Source of the DNA: Roseiterribacter gracilis
GTDB taxonomy: Bacteria; Pseudomonadota; Alphaproteobacteria; BOG-932; Roseiterribacteraceae
Length of the DNA: 64,000 nucleotides
Direction of reading: 5' to 3'
Assembly: GCA_018332375.1 (NCBI GenBank)
Contig: BOPV01000001.1
Location: forward strand, 1,798,001 to 1,862,000
Shown here: piece by piece, positions 7,751-20,085 of the stretch
Layout: each line of letters opens with the position of its first letter
How positions within the stretch are numbered: the stretch's first letter is position 1
Notes under the pieces: model-generated
Seen by the model: only the letters and a program-made list of their open reading frames with translations
Database searches by the model: none
What the model was told of the DNA's origin: nothing
Program-made: the position numbers and the translations under genes

Positions 7751-9778
7751 ATGAATTTCGTCGCTCGCCTGCAAGATCTGCGCATCGGCACGCGCCTGCT
7801 GCTTTTGCTCGGCATCGTCGCGCTTGCAGTTGGCGCAGCCGGCATCGCCTATCTCGACATGCGGCAGACGACCTCCGTGCTGCAAAGCGAGGTTGAAGCC
7901 GCGCGACGCGTCAGCGCCGCCGCGGATACAGTCGCCGCACACGCGCTGAAGGCGCGCCTCGGCGCCAAAGAATTCCTCAACGTCAAACGCGTCACCGCCC
8001 TCGACCTGTATCGCGCCGAACGCGCGCCACTCGACGCTGGAATCGACACGTTGCAGCAAGCTGCGGGCCAAGGCGCGCTCGGCGCCGATGCACGCGCCGT
8101 GACGGGCGATCTGCAGGCATGGCGCGCGACCGTCGACAAGGCGATCGCCGAGGTCGAACGGCTGGGCGTGACCGAAGACAAAGGTCTCGAAGGCGCCTTG
8201 CGTGCTGCTGTGCATGCGATGGAAACGCGGCTGCAGAAATTGACCGGCGACGCCAAGGGCAACGCTGCCGAGAAGCTCGAAGTCCTGACCACCAAAGTCC
8301 TGATGCTGCGCCGGCACGAGAAAGATTTCATGCTGCGTCGCGACCGCAAATATGCTGCCGACGCGGACAAGCGCGGTGCGGAGTTCCGTGAATTGCTGGC
8401 CGGCGCCGCGATCAGCGCCGAAGGCAAACAAGATCTTACAAGCTCGCTCGACGAGTATCTCAGCAAGCTGCACGCCTATGTTGACGGCGCAATCGCGGTC
8501 GAAGCAGCGCGCATCGCGTCGGAGAAGAGCTTCGACGCGTTGGCGCCGAAATTGTCGAAGCTGGAAAGCGACGCCGCAGCGGGCGCACAGCTGGCGCGCG
8601 ACAAGATTGCGGCCGACCGGATCCGCGCCGAACGCACGATGCTGCTCGCCCTGTCGATCGGTGTTCTGCTTGCCGCTGCGGCGGCGGTGGTGCTGATCCG
8701 CAGCGTCACGCGTCCGTTGATCCGGCTCAAAGAAGCGATGCTGCGGCTCGCCGGCGGCGACATCGACATCGAGGTGCCGTCGACGACGCAGAAAGACGAA
8801 ACTGGCGACATGGCGCGCGCGGTGCTGGTGTTCCGCGACAATGCACTGACGGCGCGTCGCCTGGCAGCGGAAGCCGAGACGGCGAAGCGAACTGCAGCCA
8901 CGCGCCGGCGCGCTGAAATGCTAGAGCTGGCTGCGGAATTCGAACGCGGCGTCGGTGACGTCGTGCGCGCATTGGATGGCGCCGCCGTCGAATTGCGTGG
9001 CTCGGCAGAAGGCATGGCCGCAACCGCCGAACAAGGCGCGCGGCAATCGACGGCGCTGGCCTCGGCATCGGAAGAAGCGACCACCAATGTCGGCGCAGTT
9101 GCAGTCGCGACCGAAGAGCTGACCAGCTCGATCGGCGAGATCGGGCGGCAGGTGGCAGCATCGAGCGACATGGCGAAACGCGCCGTCGAAGAAGCGGTGC
9201 GTGCCGATGCCACTGTGCGTGGCATGAGCGACGCGGCCGAACGGATCGGCGGCGTTGTTGCGCTGATCGAATCGATCGCATCGCAGACCAATCTGCTGGC
9301 ACTCAACGCAACCATCGAAGCGGCGCGTGCCGGCGAAGCGGGCAAAGGTTTTGCGGTGGTCGCGACCGAGGTCAAATCGCTGGCGACGCAAACCGGCAAA
9401 GCGACCGAAGAGATCGCAGGCCAGATCGGCGGCATGCAGCAGGCAACCGCCGATGCAGTCACCGCGATCAACACCATCCGCGGCTCGATCGAACATCTGT
9501 CCGAGATTGCAGCGGCCATCGCCGCCGCCGTCGAAGAACAAGGTGCCGCAACCAGCGAGATCTCGCGCAATGTCGCGCAGGCGTCGCGCGGCACCGACGA
9601 AGTCGCCTCGAACCTGACCGGCTTCAGCGAGGGTGCCGCCGAGACCGGCCGCACGGCGCAGGTGCTGCTGCAGTCGGCCAGCACGGTCGAGCACCGTGCG
9701 CGCGACCTTGGCGGCCGGATCGAGGGCTTCCTGCGCCGGCTGCGCAGCGACGACGAGAGCTTGGCCGCGGCGGCATAA
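7751..9778 (+). CDS. methyl-accepting chemotaxis protein 1
   Basis: A 675-residue chemoreceptor that senses a periplasmic or membrane signal and controls CheA through CheW. Order of parts: cytoplasmic tip and first membrane segment at about residues 17-37, a periplasmic helical sensor of about 255 residues, the second membrane segment near 295-315, a HAMP domain (VTRPLIRLKEAMLRLAGGDIDIEVP), then the methyl-accepting signalling domain. Its hairpin tip carries the conserved [20 protein letters not shown] core (20 residues) followed by ARAGEAGKGFAVVA. There is no C-terminal CheR/CheB-binding pentapeptide. No che operon is adjacent, so it is an orphan receptor. A CtrA-like motif and a Shine-Dalgarno hairpin precede it. 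Confidence 0.93.
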   Translation: MNFVARLQDLRIGTRLLLLLGIVALAVGAAGIAYLDMRQTTSVLQSEVEAARRVSAAADTVAAHALKARLGAKEFLNVKRVTALDLYRAERAPLDAGIDTLQQAAGQGALGADARAVTGDLQAWRATVDKAIAEVERLGVTEDKGLEGALRAAVHAMETRLQKLTGDAKGNAAEKLEVLTTKVLMLRRHEKDFMLRRDRKYAADADKRGAEFRELLAGAAISAEGKQDLTSSLDEYLSKLHAYVDGAIAVEAARIASEKSFDALAPKLSKLESDAAAGAQLARDKIAADRIRAERTMLLALSIGVLLAAAAAVVLIRSVTRPLIRLKEAMLRLAGGDIDIEVPSTTQKDETGDMARAVLVFRDNALTARRLAAEAETAKRTAATRRRAEMLELAAEFERGVGDVVRALDGAAVELRGSAEGMAATAEQGARQSTALASASEEATTNVGAVAVATEELTSSIGEIGRQVAASSDMAKRAVEEAVRADATVRGMSDAAERIGGVVALIESIASQTNLLALNATIEAARAGEAGKGFAVVATEVKSLATQTGKATEEIAGQIGGMQQATADAVTAINTIRGSIEHLSEIAAAIAAAVEEQGAATSEISRNVAQASRGTDEVASNLTGFSEGAAETGRTAQVLLQSASTVEHRARDLGGRIEGFLRRLRSDDESLAAAA

Positions 9779-9963
9779 GCGGGCCGCACCCGCCGCGCCG
9801 CATCCATTCCACGCGGCCTTTCTGCGCTTGGGCGGAAGGGTCGCGTCCGGATTCTGGGTCAGGCCGCGAAACCCACTGGCTGCGCCGTGAGTTTGCCATA
9901 GAGTGCGGCCATTCAGGCGGGTCCCCGCCCCCTCCAAGTTCCGACTCCGAGTTCGTTTTTAAG

Positions 9964-12651
9964 ATGGCGAAGCTGAAGATCCGCGCACAAGCGGCGACGG
10001 TGATCCTGTGCATCCTGCTGGCCAACGTGGCGGGCTGGTTCCTGATCAACCAACCGGTTCAGGGGCAAGCCTGGCTGGGTGAGATTGCCAGCCTGTCTTT
10101 CGCAGGCTACCAGCCCGACCAGTCGCCGCTGTCGAAGCCGCCGAAATATCCCAGCTACGACCAGCTCGACCACGACCTGCAGAAGATCTCGAAAGTCGCG
10201 TCGGCGGTCCGCACCTACTCGTCGATCAACGGGCTCGAGAAGGTGCCCGAGATCGCGCGCAAATACGGCATGACGGTTACGGCCGGCGCCTGGGTCGCGG
10301 AAAAGGATACGCGCGAAGCCGAACTCGTCAGCCTGATCCAGATGGCGAAGCGCAATCGCAACGTCACGCAGCTGGTCGTCGGCAACGAACATATCCTGAC
10401 CGGTGCGCTGACCGTCCCCGAACAGATCGCGATGATCAAACGGGTGAAGCGCGAAACCGGCAAGCCGACCTCGACCGCCGAGATCTGGCCGAACTGGCTG
10501 AAGTATCCGGAACTCGCCGAAGCCTGCGACTACATCGCGATCCACACGCTGCCCTACTGGGAGCAAGTGCCGTTTCCCGACGCGCTTGAGTTCGTGAAAA
10601 ACGCGTACGCACAAGTGCACGCGAAATATCCGAATAAGCGTATCGTTTTGTCGGAAGTCGGCTGGCCCAGCGAAGGACCTTGGGTCGGCGGCGCCGAACC
10701 CAGCGTCGTCAACCAGGGCAAGTTCATTCGCGACTTCCTGAATTTCGCGCAAGAGAACGGGCTCGAATACAACATCGTCGAAGCGATCGATCAGCCGTGG
10801 AAGCGGCAGATTGAAGGCCCGGCCGGTGCAGCCTGGGGCGTGTTCGACGTCAATCGCGAACCGAAATTTCCGATGACCGGTTCGATCGTCGAAACGCGGC
10901 ACTGGCCCGAACTGTGCGCCATCGCAGCGCTGCTCGCATTGCCGGGCATGATCTGGTTCGTCACGCGCCGCCGCGATCTGAAAGTCACCGGCCTGTTCTT
11001 CTTCGCCGGCCTGATTCAGGCATCGGCGTCGATCTTCGTGTGGACGGTCACGCAGGTGACGCGCGGCGTCTACGATCCGTCGATCGCGGTCGCCTGGTCG
11101 TTCCTGATCGGCACGCAGATCCTGCTTGCGATCGTCGTGCTGAATGATGGTCTGGAATTCACCGAGATTCTTTGGCGCGGTACCTGGCATCGCCGCGTGA
11201 CGCCGGTGCGCCAGCAGCGCGTGACCGGCGGCCCGAAAGTGTCGATCCACGTCCCGTGCTACAACGAACCGCCGGCGATGGTGATCGAAACGCTCGATGC
11301 GCTGGCCAAGCTCGAATACGACGCGTTCGAAGTTCTGTTGATCGACAACAACACCAAAGATCCTGCGGTGTGGAAGCCGGTCGAAGCGCACGTCAATTTG
11401 CTGCGCGAAACCCACGGCGAGAAATTCCGCTTCTTCCATCTCGAAAATTGGCCCGGCTATAAAGCCGGCGCGCTGAATTTCGGCATGAAGGAAACCGCGG
11501 CCGACGTCGAAATCATCGCCGTCATCGACAGCGACTATCTGGTCGATCCCGATTGGCTGTCGGCGATGGTGCCGAACTTTGCCAACCCCAAAGTCGCCCT
11601 GGTGCAGTCACCGCAAGATTATCGCGATTGGGACGGCGATACGTTCAAGCGGATGATGCATTGGGAATATGCCGGCTTCTTCGCCATCGGCATGGTCGCG
11701 CGCAACGAGCGCAACGCGATCATTCAGCACGGCACGATGACGATGATCCGCCGCACCGCTTTGGAAGAAGTCGGCGGTTGGGCCGAATGGTGCATCACCG
11801 AAGACGCCGAACTGGGCCTGACTTTGTTCGAACGCGGCTATGAAGCCGTCTATGCGCCCGACAGTTTCGGCCGCGGCGTCGTTCCCGACAGTCTGGCTGC
11901 TTACAAGACGCAGCGTTTCCGCTGGGCCTATGGCGCGGTGCAGATCGTCAAGAAGCACTGGAAGAACTTCCTGCCCGGCGGCAACAAGGTGCTGACCAGC
12001 GGGCAGAAATATCATTTCGTTGCGGGCTGGCTGCCGTGGTTCGCCGACGCTGCGCATTTGCTGTTCGCGGCGGCTGCGATTTTCTGGACGATCGGTATGG
12101 TCGCCACCCCGTTCGTTGCCGACATCGTCAAAGACAATTGGGACCCGACCTTCCGGCCGCCCCATTTCGGCTTCCCGCCGATTGCGTTCATGATCCCGAC
12201 GATCGGCGCCTTCGTGTTCAAAGTCTTGTCGGGCTTCTTCCTCTACCAGGCGCGCATCAAATGCAGCTTCTGGGACAAGATCGGCGCCGCATTCGCGGGC
12301 ATGGGCCTAACGCATACGGTCGGCCGCGCTGTGTGGGTCGGTCTGTTCACCAAAGGCCGTCCGTTCGTGCGCACGCCGAAGATCGAAGATCGCCCCGCGT
12401 TGATGCAGGGCATCTTGATGGCGCGCGACGAAATCAAATGGATGCTGGCGCTGTGGGTGCTGGCCGGTTTGGTTCTGTACCTGATGACCTGGCACAACCG
12501 CGAAGCGTTGCTGTGGTCGATCATGCTGCTGGTGCAGTCGCTGCCGTTCTTCGCCGCGTTCGTCACCGCAATGATCAATGCGATGCCGGGCCTGTTCTCG
12601 CGCAAGCACGGCAACGACACGATGGCCGCCGGCGCTCAGCCGGCTGAGTGA
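9964..12651 (+). CDS. GH17-GT2 fusion, membrane beta-glucan synthase/transglycosylase
   Basis: An 895-residue bifunctional envelope protein. After an N-terminal membrane segment comes a GH17-type domain (about 35-320) with acid E142 in VVGNEH and nucleophile E231 in LSEVGWPSEG. Membrane segments follow at about 315-400, then a GT2 processive glycosyltransferase domain (about 415-680) with D522/D524 in DSDY, the EDAELGL motif and Q650-RFRW. Several C-terminal membrane segments close the protein. GT2 enzymes of this layout polymerise beta-glucan from UDP-glucose, and fused bacterial GH17 modules act as beta-1,3-glucan transglycosylases, as in the NdvB-type proteins of bradyrhizobia. A periplasmic or cyclic branched beta-glucan is therefore the likely product. 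It stands alone and overlaps the convergent pgsA stop by 16 bp. Confidence 0.85.
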   Translation: MAKLKIRAQAATVILCILLANVAGWFLINQPVQGQAWLGEIASLSFAGYQPDQSPLSKPPKYPSYDQLDHDLQKISKVASAVRTYSSINGLEKVPEIARKYGMTVTAGAWVAEKDTREAELVSLIQMAKRNRNVTQLVVGNEHILTGALTVPEQIAMIKRVKRETGKPTSTAEIWPNWLKYPELAEACDYIAIHTLPYWEQVPFPDALEFVKNAYAQVHAKYPNKRIVLSEVGWPSEGPWVGGAEPSVVNQGKFIRDFLNFAQENGLEYNIVEAIDQPWKRQIEGPAGAAWGVFDVNREPKFPMTGSIVETRHWPELCAIAALLALPGMIWFVTRRRDLKVTGLFFFAGLIQASASIFVWTVTQVTRGVYDPSIAVAWSFLIGTQILLAIVVLNDGLEFTEILWRGTWHRRVTPVRQQRVTGGPKVSIHVPCYNEPPAMVIETLDALAKLEYDAFEVLLIDNNTKDPAVWKPVEAHVNLLRETHGEKFRFFHLENWPGYKAGALNFGMKETAADVEIIAVIDSDYLVDPDWLSAMVPNFANPKVALVQSPQDYRDWDGDTFKRMMHWEYAGFFAIGMVARNERNAIIQHGTMTMIRRTALEEVGGWAEWCITEDAELGLTLFERGYEAVYAPDSFGRGVVPDSLAAYKTQRFRWAYGAVQIVKKHWKNFLPGGNKVLTSGQKYHFVAGWLPWFADAAHLLFAAAAIFWTIGMVATPFVADIVKDNWDPTFRPPHFGFPPIAFMIPTIGAFVFKVLSGFFLYQARIKCSFWDKIGAAFAGMGLTHTVGRAVWVGLFTKGRPFVRTPKIEDRPALMQGILMARDEIKWMLALWVLAGLVLYLMTWHNREALLWSIMLLVQSLPFFAAFVTAMINAMPGLFSRKHGNDTMAAGAQPAE

Positions 12652-13154
12652 ATTGACGCTTTGAGATATCCGTAGCCGGTCCAGACGGTCAGCGCGGCGG
12701 CGATCCAGAGTGACGCCGTCGCGTACGGCTCGATGCCCGCGACCAGCAGCGCAACGGCGACGAGCTGCACTGTCGTCTTCCATTTCGCAAGATACGTGAC
12801 CGGCAGCGAGACGCCGCCTTCGCGCAGACCCGACACCAGGATCTCGCGCAGCTGAATCGCCAATGCCGGGATCAACGACCAACGCGCAATGTCGCCGGCC
12901 GCGATTAGCGCCAGCAGCAAGCCGCCGACCAACAGCTTGTCGGCGATCGGATCCAGCATGACGCCGAACGCGGACCCCGCGTTCCAGCGCCGCGCCAACC
13001 AGCCGTCAAAGAAATCGGTGATCGCAGCTGCGACCAGCAGCACGAACGCGGCGCTGCGCAGATCGGCGAGCAGCAGCAGAATGACCGGCGCGACCGCGAC
13101 GGCGCGGCCGATCGTCAGCCAGTTCGGCAGCTTCTTCTGAAAATCGGTGATCAC
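12636..13154 (-). CDS. pgsA: CDP-diacylglycerol-glycerol-3-phosphate 3-phosphatidyltransferase
   Basis: A 172-residue membrane enzyme that makes phosphatidylglycerol phosphate from CDP-diacylglycerol and glycerol 3-phosphate, the committed step to phosphatidylglycerol and cardiolipin. The CDP-alcohol phosphotransferase signature is complete: D47, D50-G51, A54-R55, G64, D68 and D72. NWLTIGRAVAVAPVI near the N-terminus is typical of PgsA. The start is GTG at 13154, which overlaps the stop of the receiver-protein gene (GTGA), so the two are translationally coupled. The gene ends inside the convergent GH17-GT2 gene. Confidence 0.92.
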   Translation of the reverse strand: MITDFQKKLPNWLTIGRAVAVAPVILLLLADLRSAAFVLLVAAAITDFFDGWLARRWNAGSAFGVMLDPIADKLLVGGLLLALIAAGDIARWSLIPALAIQLREILVSGLREGGVSLPVTYLAKWKTTVQLVAVALLVAGIEPYATASLWIAAALTVWTGYGYLKASIHSAG

Positions 13155-13573
13155 GCCGCGGCGGCGGCGAGCGGAATGATGCCGGCGGGCGGTTGTTCGG
13201 TCGTGCCGCCACGAATTGCGATCGCATGCGCCAGTGCAGCGCGGAAGGTGCTTTCGCTGGCCGGCTTCTCGATGAAGCCATAGGCGGCGCCGCGCGAACC
13301 AAGCGCGGTGCGACGGTCGCCCGAAACCAGAAAGACGGTCGTGCCGAAGCGCGCGGTCAGGACCTGGGCCAGTGCGACACCGTTGGTCAGGCCGTCGAGC
13401 CCGATATCGACGAAGGCGATTTCGGGTCCGATCTCGCCCAGCGCGGCAAGCGCGCCCGCAGCGGTCGGGAACGGGCCAATGATCTCGTGCCCGGCCTCGT
13501 GGACCACCAGTTCAAGCGCATAGGCGAGGATGGCGTCATCCTCGGCGACCAGGACTTTCAAGTTGTCTCCCAT
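13151..13573 (-). CDS. stand-alone response-regulator receiver protein
   Basis: A 140-residue CheY-like protein that is only a receiver domain. The acidic pocket D12/D13, phospho-acceptor D56, switch residue S84 and K103 are in place, so phosphorylation is expected. There is no output domain, and the tail ends in a run of five alanines. No histidine kinase lies in the window. It overlaps and precedes pgsA, which is a conserved co-translation arrangement of unknown meaning. It could act in a phosphorelay or bind a protein target directly. Confidence 0.85.
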   Translation of the reverse strand: MGDNLKVLVAEDDAILAYALELVVHEAGHEIIGPFPTAAGALAALGEIGPEIAFVDIGLDGLTNGVALAQVLTARFGTTVFLVSGDRRTALGSRGAAYGFIEKPASESTFRAALAHAIAIRGGTTEQPPAGIIPLAAAAA

Positions 13574-13669
13574 GGCGGCGGATCGTGGGCCGGCATGCTG
13601 AACGGCCCGTTAAGCAAGAGCAAGCCGGGCCACGTCGGACGCCTGTGGATAGAGACACGCCGGAACCGG

Positions 13670-15526
<1,857 letters not shown>

Positions 15527-15541
15527 GGGCCCCACCCGCAC

Positions 15542-15829
15542 ATACCGTATCCGTCATCCACTGCTTCTGTGGATAAAGCTGTGAGTCCGCATCGATGAAT
15601 CGATGCGAAGCCCCGTGGAATCTTGCGACTCCTCGTTTTGCTCAAAAACTGAGCAGTTGAGCTAAGTGTTTGATGAGTCACGACAAGTGTTTGTCAATCT
15701 GACCGCGGACCGTACAGGAGCGAATTTTCACGCTTGACACTCGGTTGATCTGGGCCGGCTGGGCGCCTGTGCACAAACCGGCCGCCCATGGACCGGCTGT
15801 AGAATCCTCGGAGTCTCAAGCAATTGCCG
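15542..15829. other. intergenic region upstream of uvrC
   Basis: This 288-bp stretch has no credible gene. On the minus strand it offers a TTGACA hexamer (plus-strand TGTCAA at 15692-15697) with a weak ATCAAA 17 bp downstream as a possible uvrC promoter. Two copies of AAGTGTTTG, 21 bp apart, overlap these elements and are listed separately. A GCTCAA...TTGAGC inverted repeat lies between that promoter and uvrC. No alphaproteobacterial LexA box (GTTC-N7-GTTC) was seen. Confidence 0.4.
15664..15693. repeat. direct repeat AAGTGTTTG, two copies 21 bp apart
   Basis: AAGTGTTTG occurs exactly at 15664-15672 and 15685-15693. The 21-bp period equals two helical turns, so a dimeric protein could contact both copies on one face. 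They overlap the possible -10 and -35 of a minus-strand promoter reading into uvrC. No known regulator consensus matches. Confidence 0.4.
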
Positions 15830-16597
15830 TCACCGACCCTTCGCGACGGGGTCGATCGCGACGTCGCGGCGGCGGCGCGAAATGCTCTCCCCGCCATCCA
15901 AGGTCAAGACTTGGCCAGTCAGCGATTTCGTCTCCAGGACGAAGATGATCGCGCGCGCGAGGTCGTCGGGCGTGCTCGAATGACCAAGCGGCGTGTCGGC
16001 GGCTGCGCGCCGGAACGCAGCCTCGTCCTGCGGGCCGGACGGCAGCGTGATGCCAGGTGCGATCCCGACCACGCGCACGCGCGGCGCCAGCGCCAGCGCC
16101 AGCATCGGCGTCAGACCGTGCAGCGCCGCCTTGCCGACCGAGTAGGTCAAATAGTCGGGATTGGGGTTGCTGATCTTCTGGTCGAGCAGATTGACGATCA
16201 CGCCCTCGGCGTCGGCCGGCAGCTGGGCGGCAAAGCCCTGCGCCAAGAAGAGCGGCGCGCCGGCGTTGATATCGACATGGGCCCGAAAATTCTCCGGCGT
16301 CGCGCTGGCCAAATCGTCATAGACGAAGCGCGAGGCGTTGTTGATCAGCACCGTGACCGGCCCGCCCGCCAAGGCCGCACCGCGCGCGCACAGGCCGCGC
16401 ACCGCGTCGAGATCGGCAAGGTCGCAGCCGATCGCATAGGCACGGTGTCCAGACGAGTTGAGCGACGCGACCAGCGTCTCGGCATCGTCGGCGCTGCGAT
16501 TGTGGTGCACCAGCACAGTGAAGCCGCGCGCGGCGAGCGTGGTGGCGATGACGGCGCCGATACGCCGCGCGGCACCGGTGACCAGTGCGACGCTCAT
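15830..16597 (-). CDS. SDR oxidoreductase of pteridine-reductase type (FolM-like)
   Basis: A 255-residue short-chain dehydrogenase/reductase. The cofactor loop reads TGAARRIG, where the arginines favour NADPH and resemble pteridine reductases and dihydromonapterin reductase FolM. The NNAS motif and the catalytic YxxxK (YSVGK) are present. The gene starts on an ATGA overlap with the stop of folB, so the two are an operon. That context supports reduction of a dihydro- to a tetrahydropterin. A short basic tail (SRRRRDV) follows the usual end of the fold. The pterin role is inferred from motif plus context; the SDR family is certain. Confidence 0.82.
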   Translation of the reverse strand: MSVALVTGAARRIGAVIATTLAARGFTVLVHHNRSADDAETLVASLNSSGHRAYAIGCDLADLDAVRGLCARGAALAGGPVTVLINNASRFVYDDLASATPENFRAHVDINAGAPLFLAQGFAAQLPADAEGVIVNLLDQKISNPNPDYLTYSVGKAALHGLTPMLALALAPRVRVVGIAPGITLPSGPQDEAAFRRAAADTPLGHSSTPDDLARAIIFVLETKSLTGQVLTLDGGESISRRRRDVAIDPVAKGR

Positions 16598-16947
16598 TTG
16601 CGGCGCCGGGTGAATTCGATGCCGGCAGCACGCGTCTCGGGAAAGATGTCGAGCTTGCGCACAGCGACACGGCAGGCTTCGACCGCGTCATCCTGGAAGC
16701 AGCAGGTCACCAGCTCCTCCGCCAGCGTCTCGAGCAGATCGACATGCGCGCGTCCCTCCCAACCACGGATGCAATCGCGGATCGGATCGTAGTCGATCCA
16801 GCTGCGATCGGACCGCGGTCGCCAGAACAGCTCGACTGTCACGGCGACGCGCTGCGGATGCGGCTTTTCCCACGCATGCAGCCCGACCAGAATTTCGACG
16901 GTGACGTCTTCGAGCAGGACGCGATTGTAATCTTCGGTCGGGATCAT
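16594..16947 (-). CDS. folB: dihydroneopterin aldolase
   Basis: A 117-residue FolB-family protein. FolB cleaves 7,8-dihydroneopterin to 6-hydroxymethyl-dihydropterin and glycolaldehyde in folate synthesis. The family pattern is visible in the VEILVGLHAWEKPHPQRVAVTV segment near the N-terminus, ERAHVDLLETLAEEL-like helix (here GRAHVDLLETLAEELV) and the C-terminal VRKLDIFPETRAAGIE strand. The ATG at 16947 is used because longer frames run into uvrB and lack homology. It is co-translated with the pteridine-reductase-like SDR. The low conservation of FolB leaves an epimerase or monapterin role possible. Confidence 0.85.
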   Translation of the reverse strand: MIPTEDYNRVLLEDVTVEILVGLHAWEKPHPQRVAVTVELFWRPRSDRSWIDYDPIRDCIRGWEGRAHVDLLETLAEELVTCCFQDDAVEACRVAVRKLDIFPETRAAGIEFTRRRK

Positions 16948-16984
16948 CGCGCCAAAGGAGCAGCGCCCAGGCGAAGACGCAAGC

Positions 16985-19105
<2,121 letters not shown>

Positions 19106-19188
19106 GTGAGGCCACAAGATAGGGTCGCGAGGCGCGTCGGAACAGGCCAGTGCGCCGGCCGGTTCTGCACCTTCATGATGGAAAACCG

Positions 19189-20085
19189 ATGATCCGGCGC
19201 TATGCGGTTATTTTGAATGCCAGTGCGGGCGGGCTGATCGGGCGCGACATGGACGCGGTCGCGGCCGAGGTCGTCGCCCGCTTTGCCGCCCTGGGCGTCA
19301 CCGCAACGGTCGAGCTGCCGCAAGGCCGCGAAATCGACCGCGCCGTACAGCGCCTGCGCGATGACGCGGCGACGCCCGATGCGATCATCGTTGGCGGCGG
19401 CGACGGCACGATCGCGCATGCGGCGCAGCTGCTGGCGCAGGGCGGTCCGCCGCTCGGCATTCTTCCGTTCGGTACGTTGAACTTGTTGGCGCGCGATCTT
19501 GGCATTCCGTTCGCGCTCGAAGATGCGATCGCCGCGCTTGCAACTGCGACGCCGCGCAAAATCGACCTCGGCGACGCCAATGGCGTGCCGTTCTGCTGCA
19601 TGGCGACGTTGGGCTTGGTGCCGATGCTGGGTCGCGTGCGCGAGAAGCAACGCGGGATGCCGCCACTCGTCGCGTGGCCGCGCCTGGCTGGTTCGTGGCT
19701 GCGCGCGTTGTACTGGGATCCGAAACTTGCACTGACGCTCGAAGCGGGAACACGACCACGGAAGATGCGCACGCGCGGCATGGGCATCGCCGTCGGCGCC
19801 TATATGGAAGGACGCTTCTTACAGCGCGCGTCACTGGATCAAGGCGTCCTCGTGGCCTACACGGCGCGCCACCGCTCGCGTTGGGCGTTGCTGCGCTTCG
19901 TGATCGATCTGGCAACCGGTCGTTGGGCCGGCGATCCCGAACTCGACATCGTGTCGGGCACTGCGCTCACCGTGCAGACACATCGCAAACGGCTTGCGGT
20001 CATGCTCGACGGCGAGCTGGTGCGGATGCGCACGCCGTTGGAATTTCGCGTACGGCCGCGCGCGTTACATGTATTGGCGCCATGA
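19189..20085 (+). CDS. diacylglycerol kinase family lipid kinase
   Basis: A 298-residue cytosolic lipid or sphingoid kinase of the DagK/YegS type. The nucleotide-binding GGGDGT motif and the [11 protein letters not shown] segment (GTxNxxA) mark the catalytic domain; NASAGG near the N-terminus is the usual first motif. Such enzymes phosphorylate diacylglycerol, phosphatidylglycerol or ceramide. ATG at 19189 precedes [14 protein letters not shown] directly; upstream codons are non-homologous. The stop overlaps the start of the phosphoesterase gene (ATGA), so they form an operon. It is transcribed divergently from uvrB. Confidence 0.88.
   Translation: MIRRYAVILNASAGGLIGRDMDAVAAEVVARFAALGVTATVELPQGREIDRAVQRLRDDAATPDAIIVGGGDGTIAHAAQLLAQGGPPLGILPFGTLNLLARDLGIPFALEDAIAALATATPRKIDLGDANGVPFCCMATLGLVPMLGRVREKQRGMPPLVAWPRLAGSWLRALYWDPKLALTLEAGTRPRKMRTRGMGIAVGAYMEGRFLQRASLDQGVLVAYTARHRSRWALLRFVIDLATGRWAGDPELDIVSGTALTVQTHRKRLAVMLDGELVRMRTPLEFRVRPRALHVLAP

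Noticed and set aside
19106..19188. GAAC...GTTC near 19140-19165 as a LexA box for uvrB
   Set aside because: The halves are inverted and widely spaced; the alphaproteobacterial LexA box is a direct repeat GTTC-N7-GTTC.
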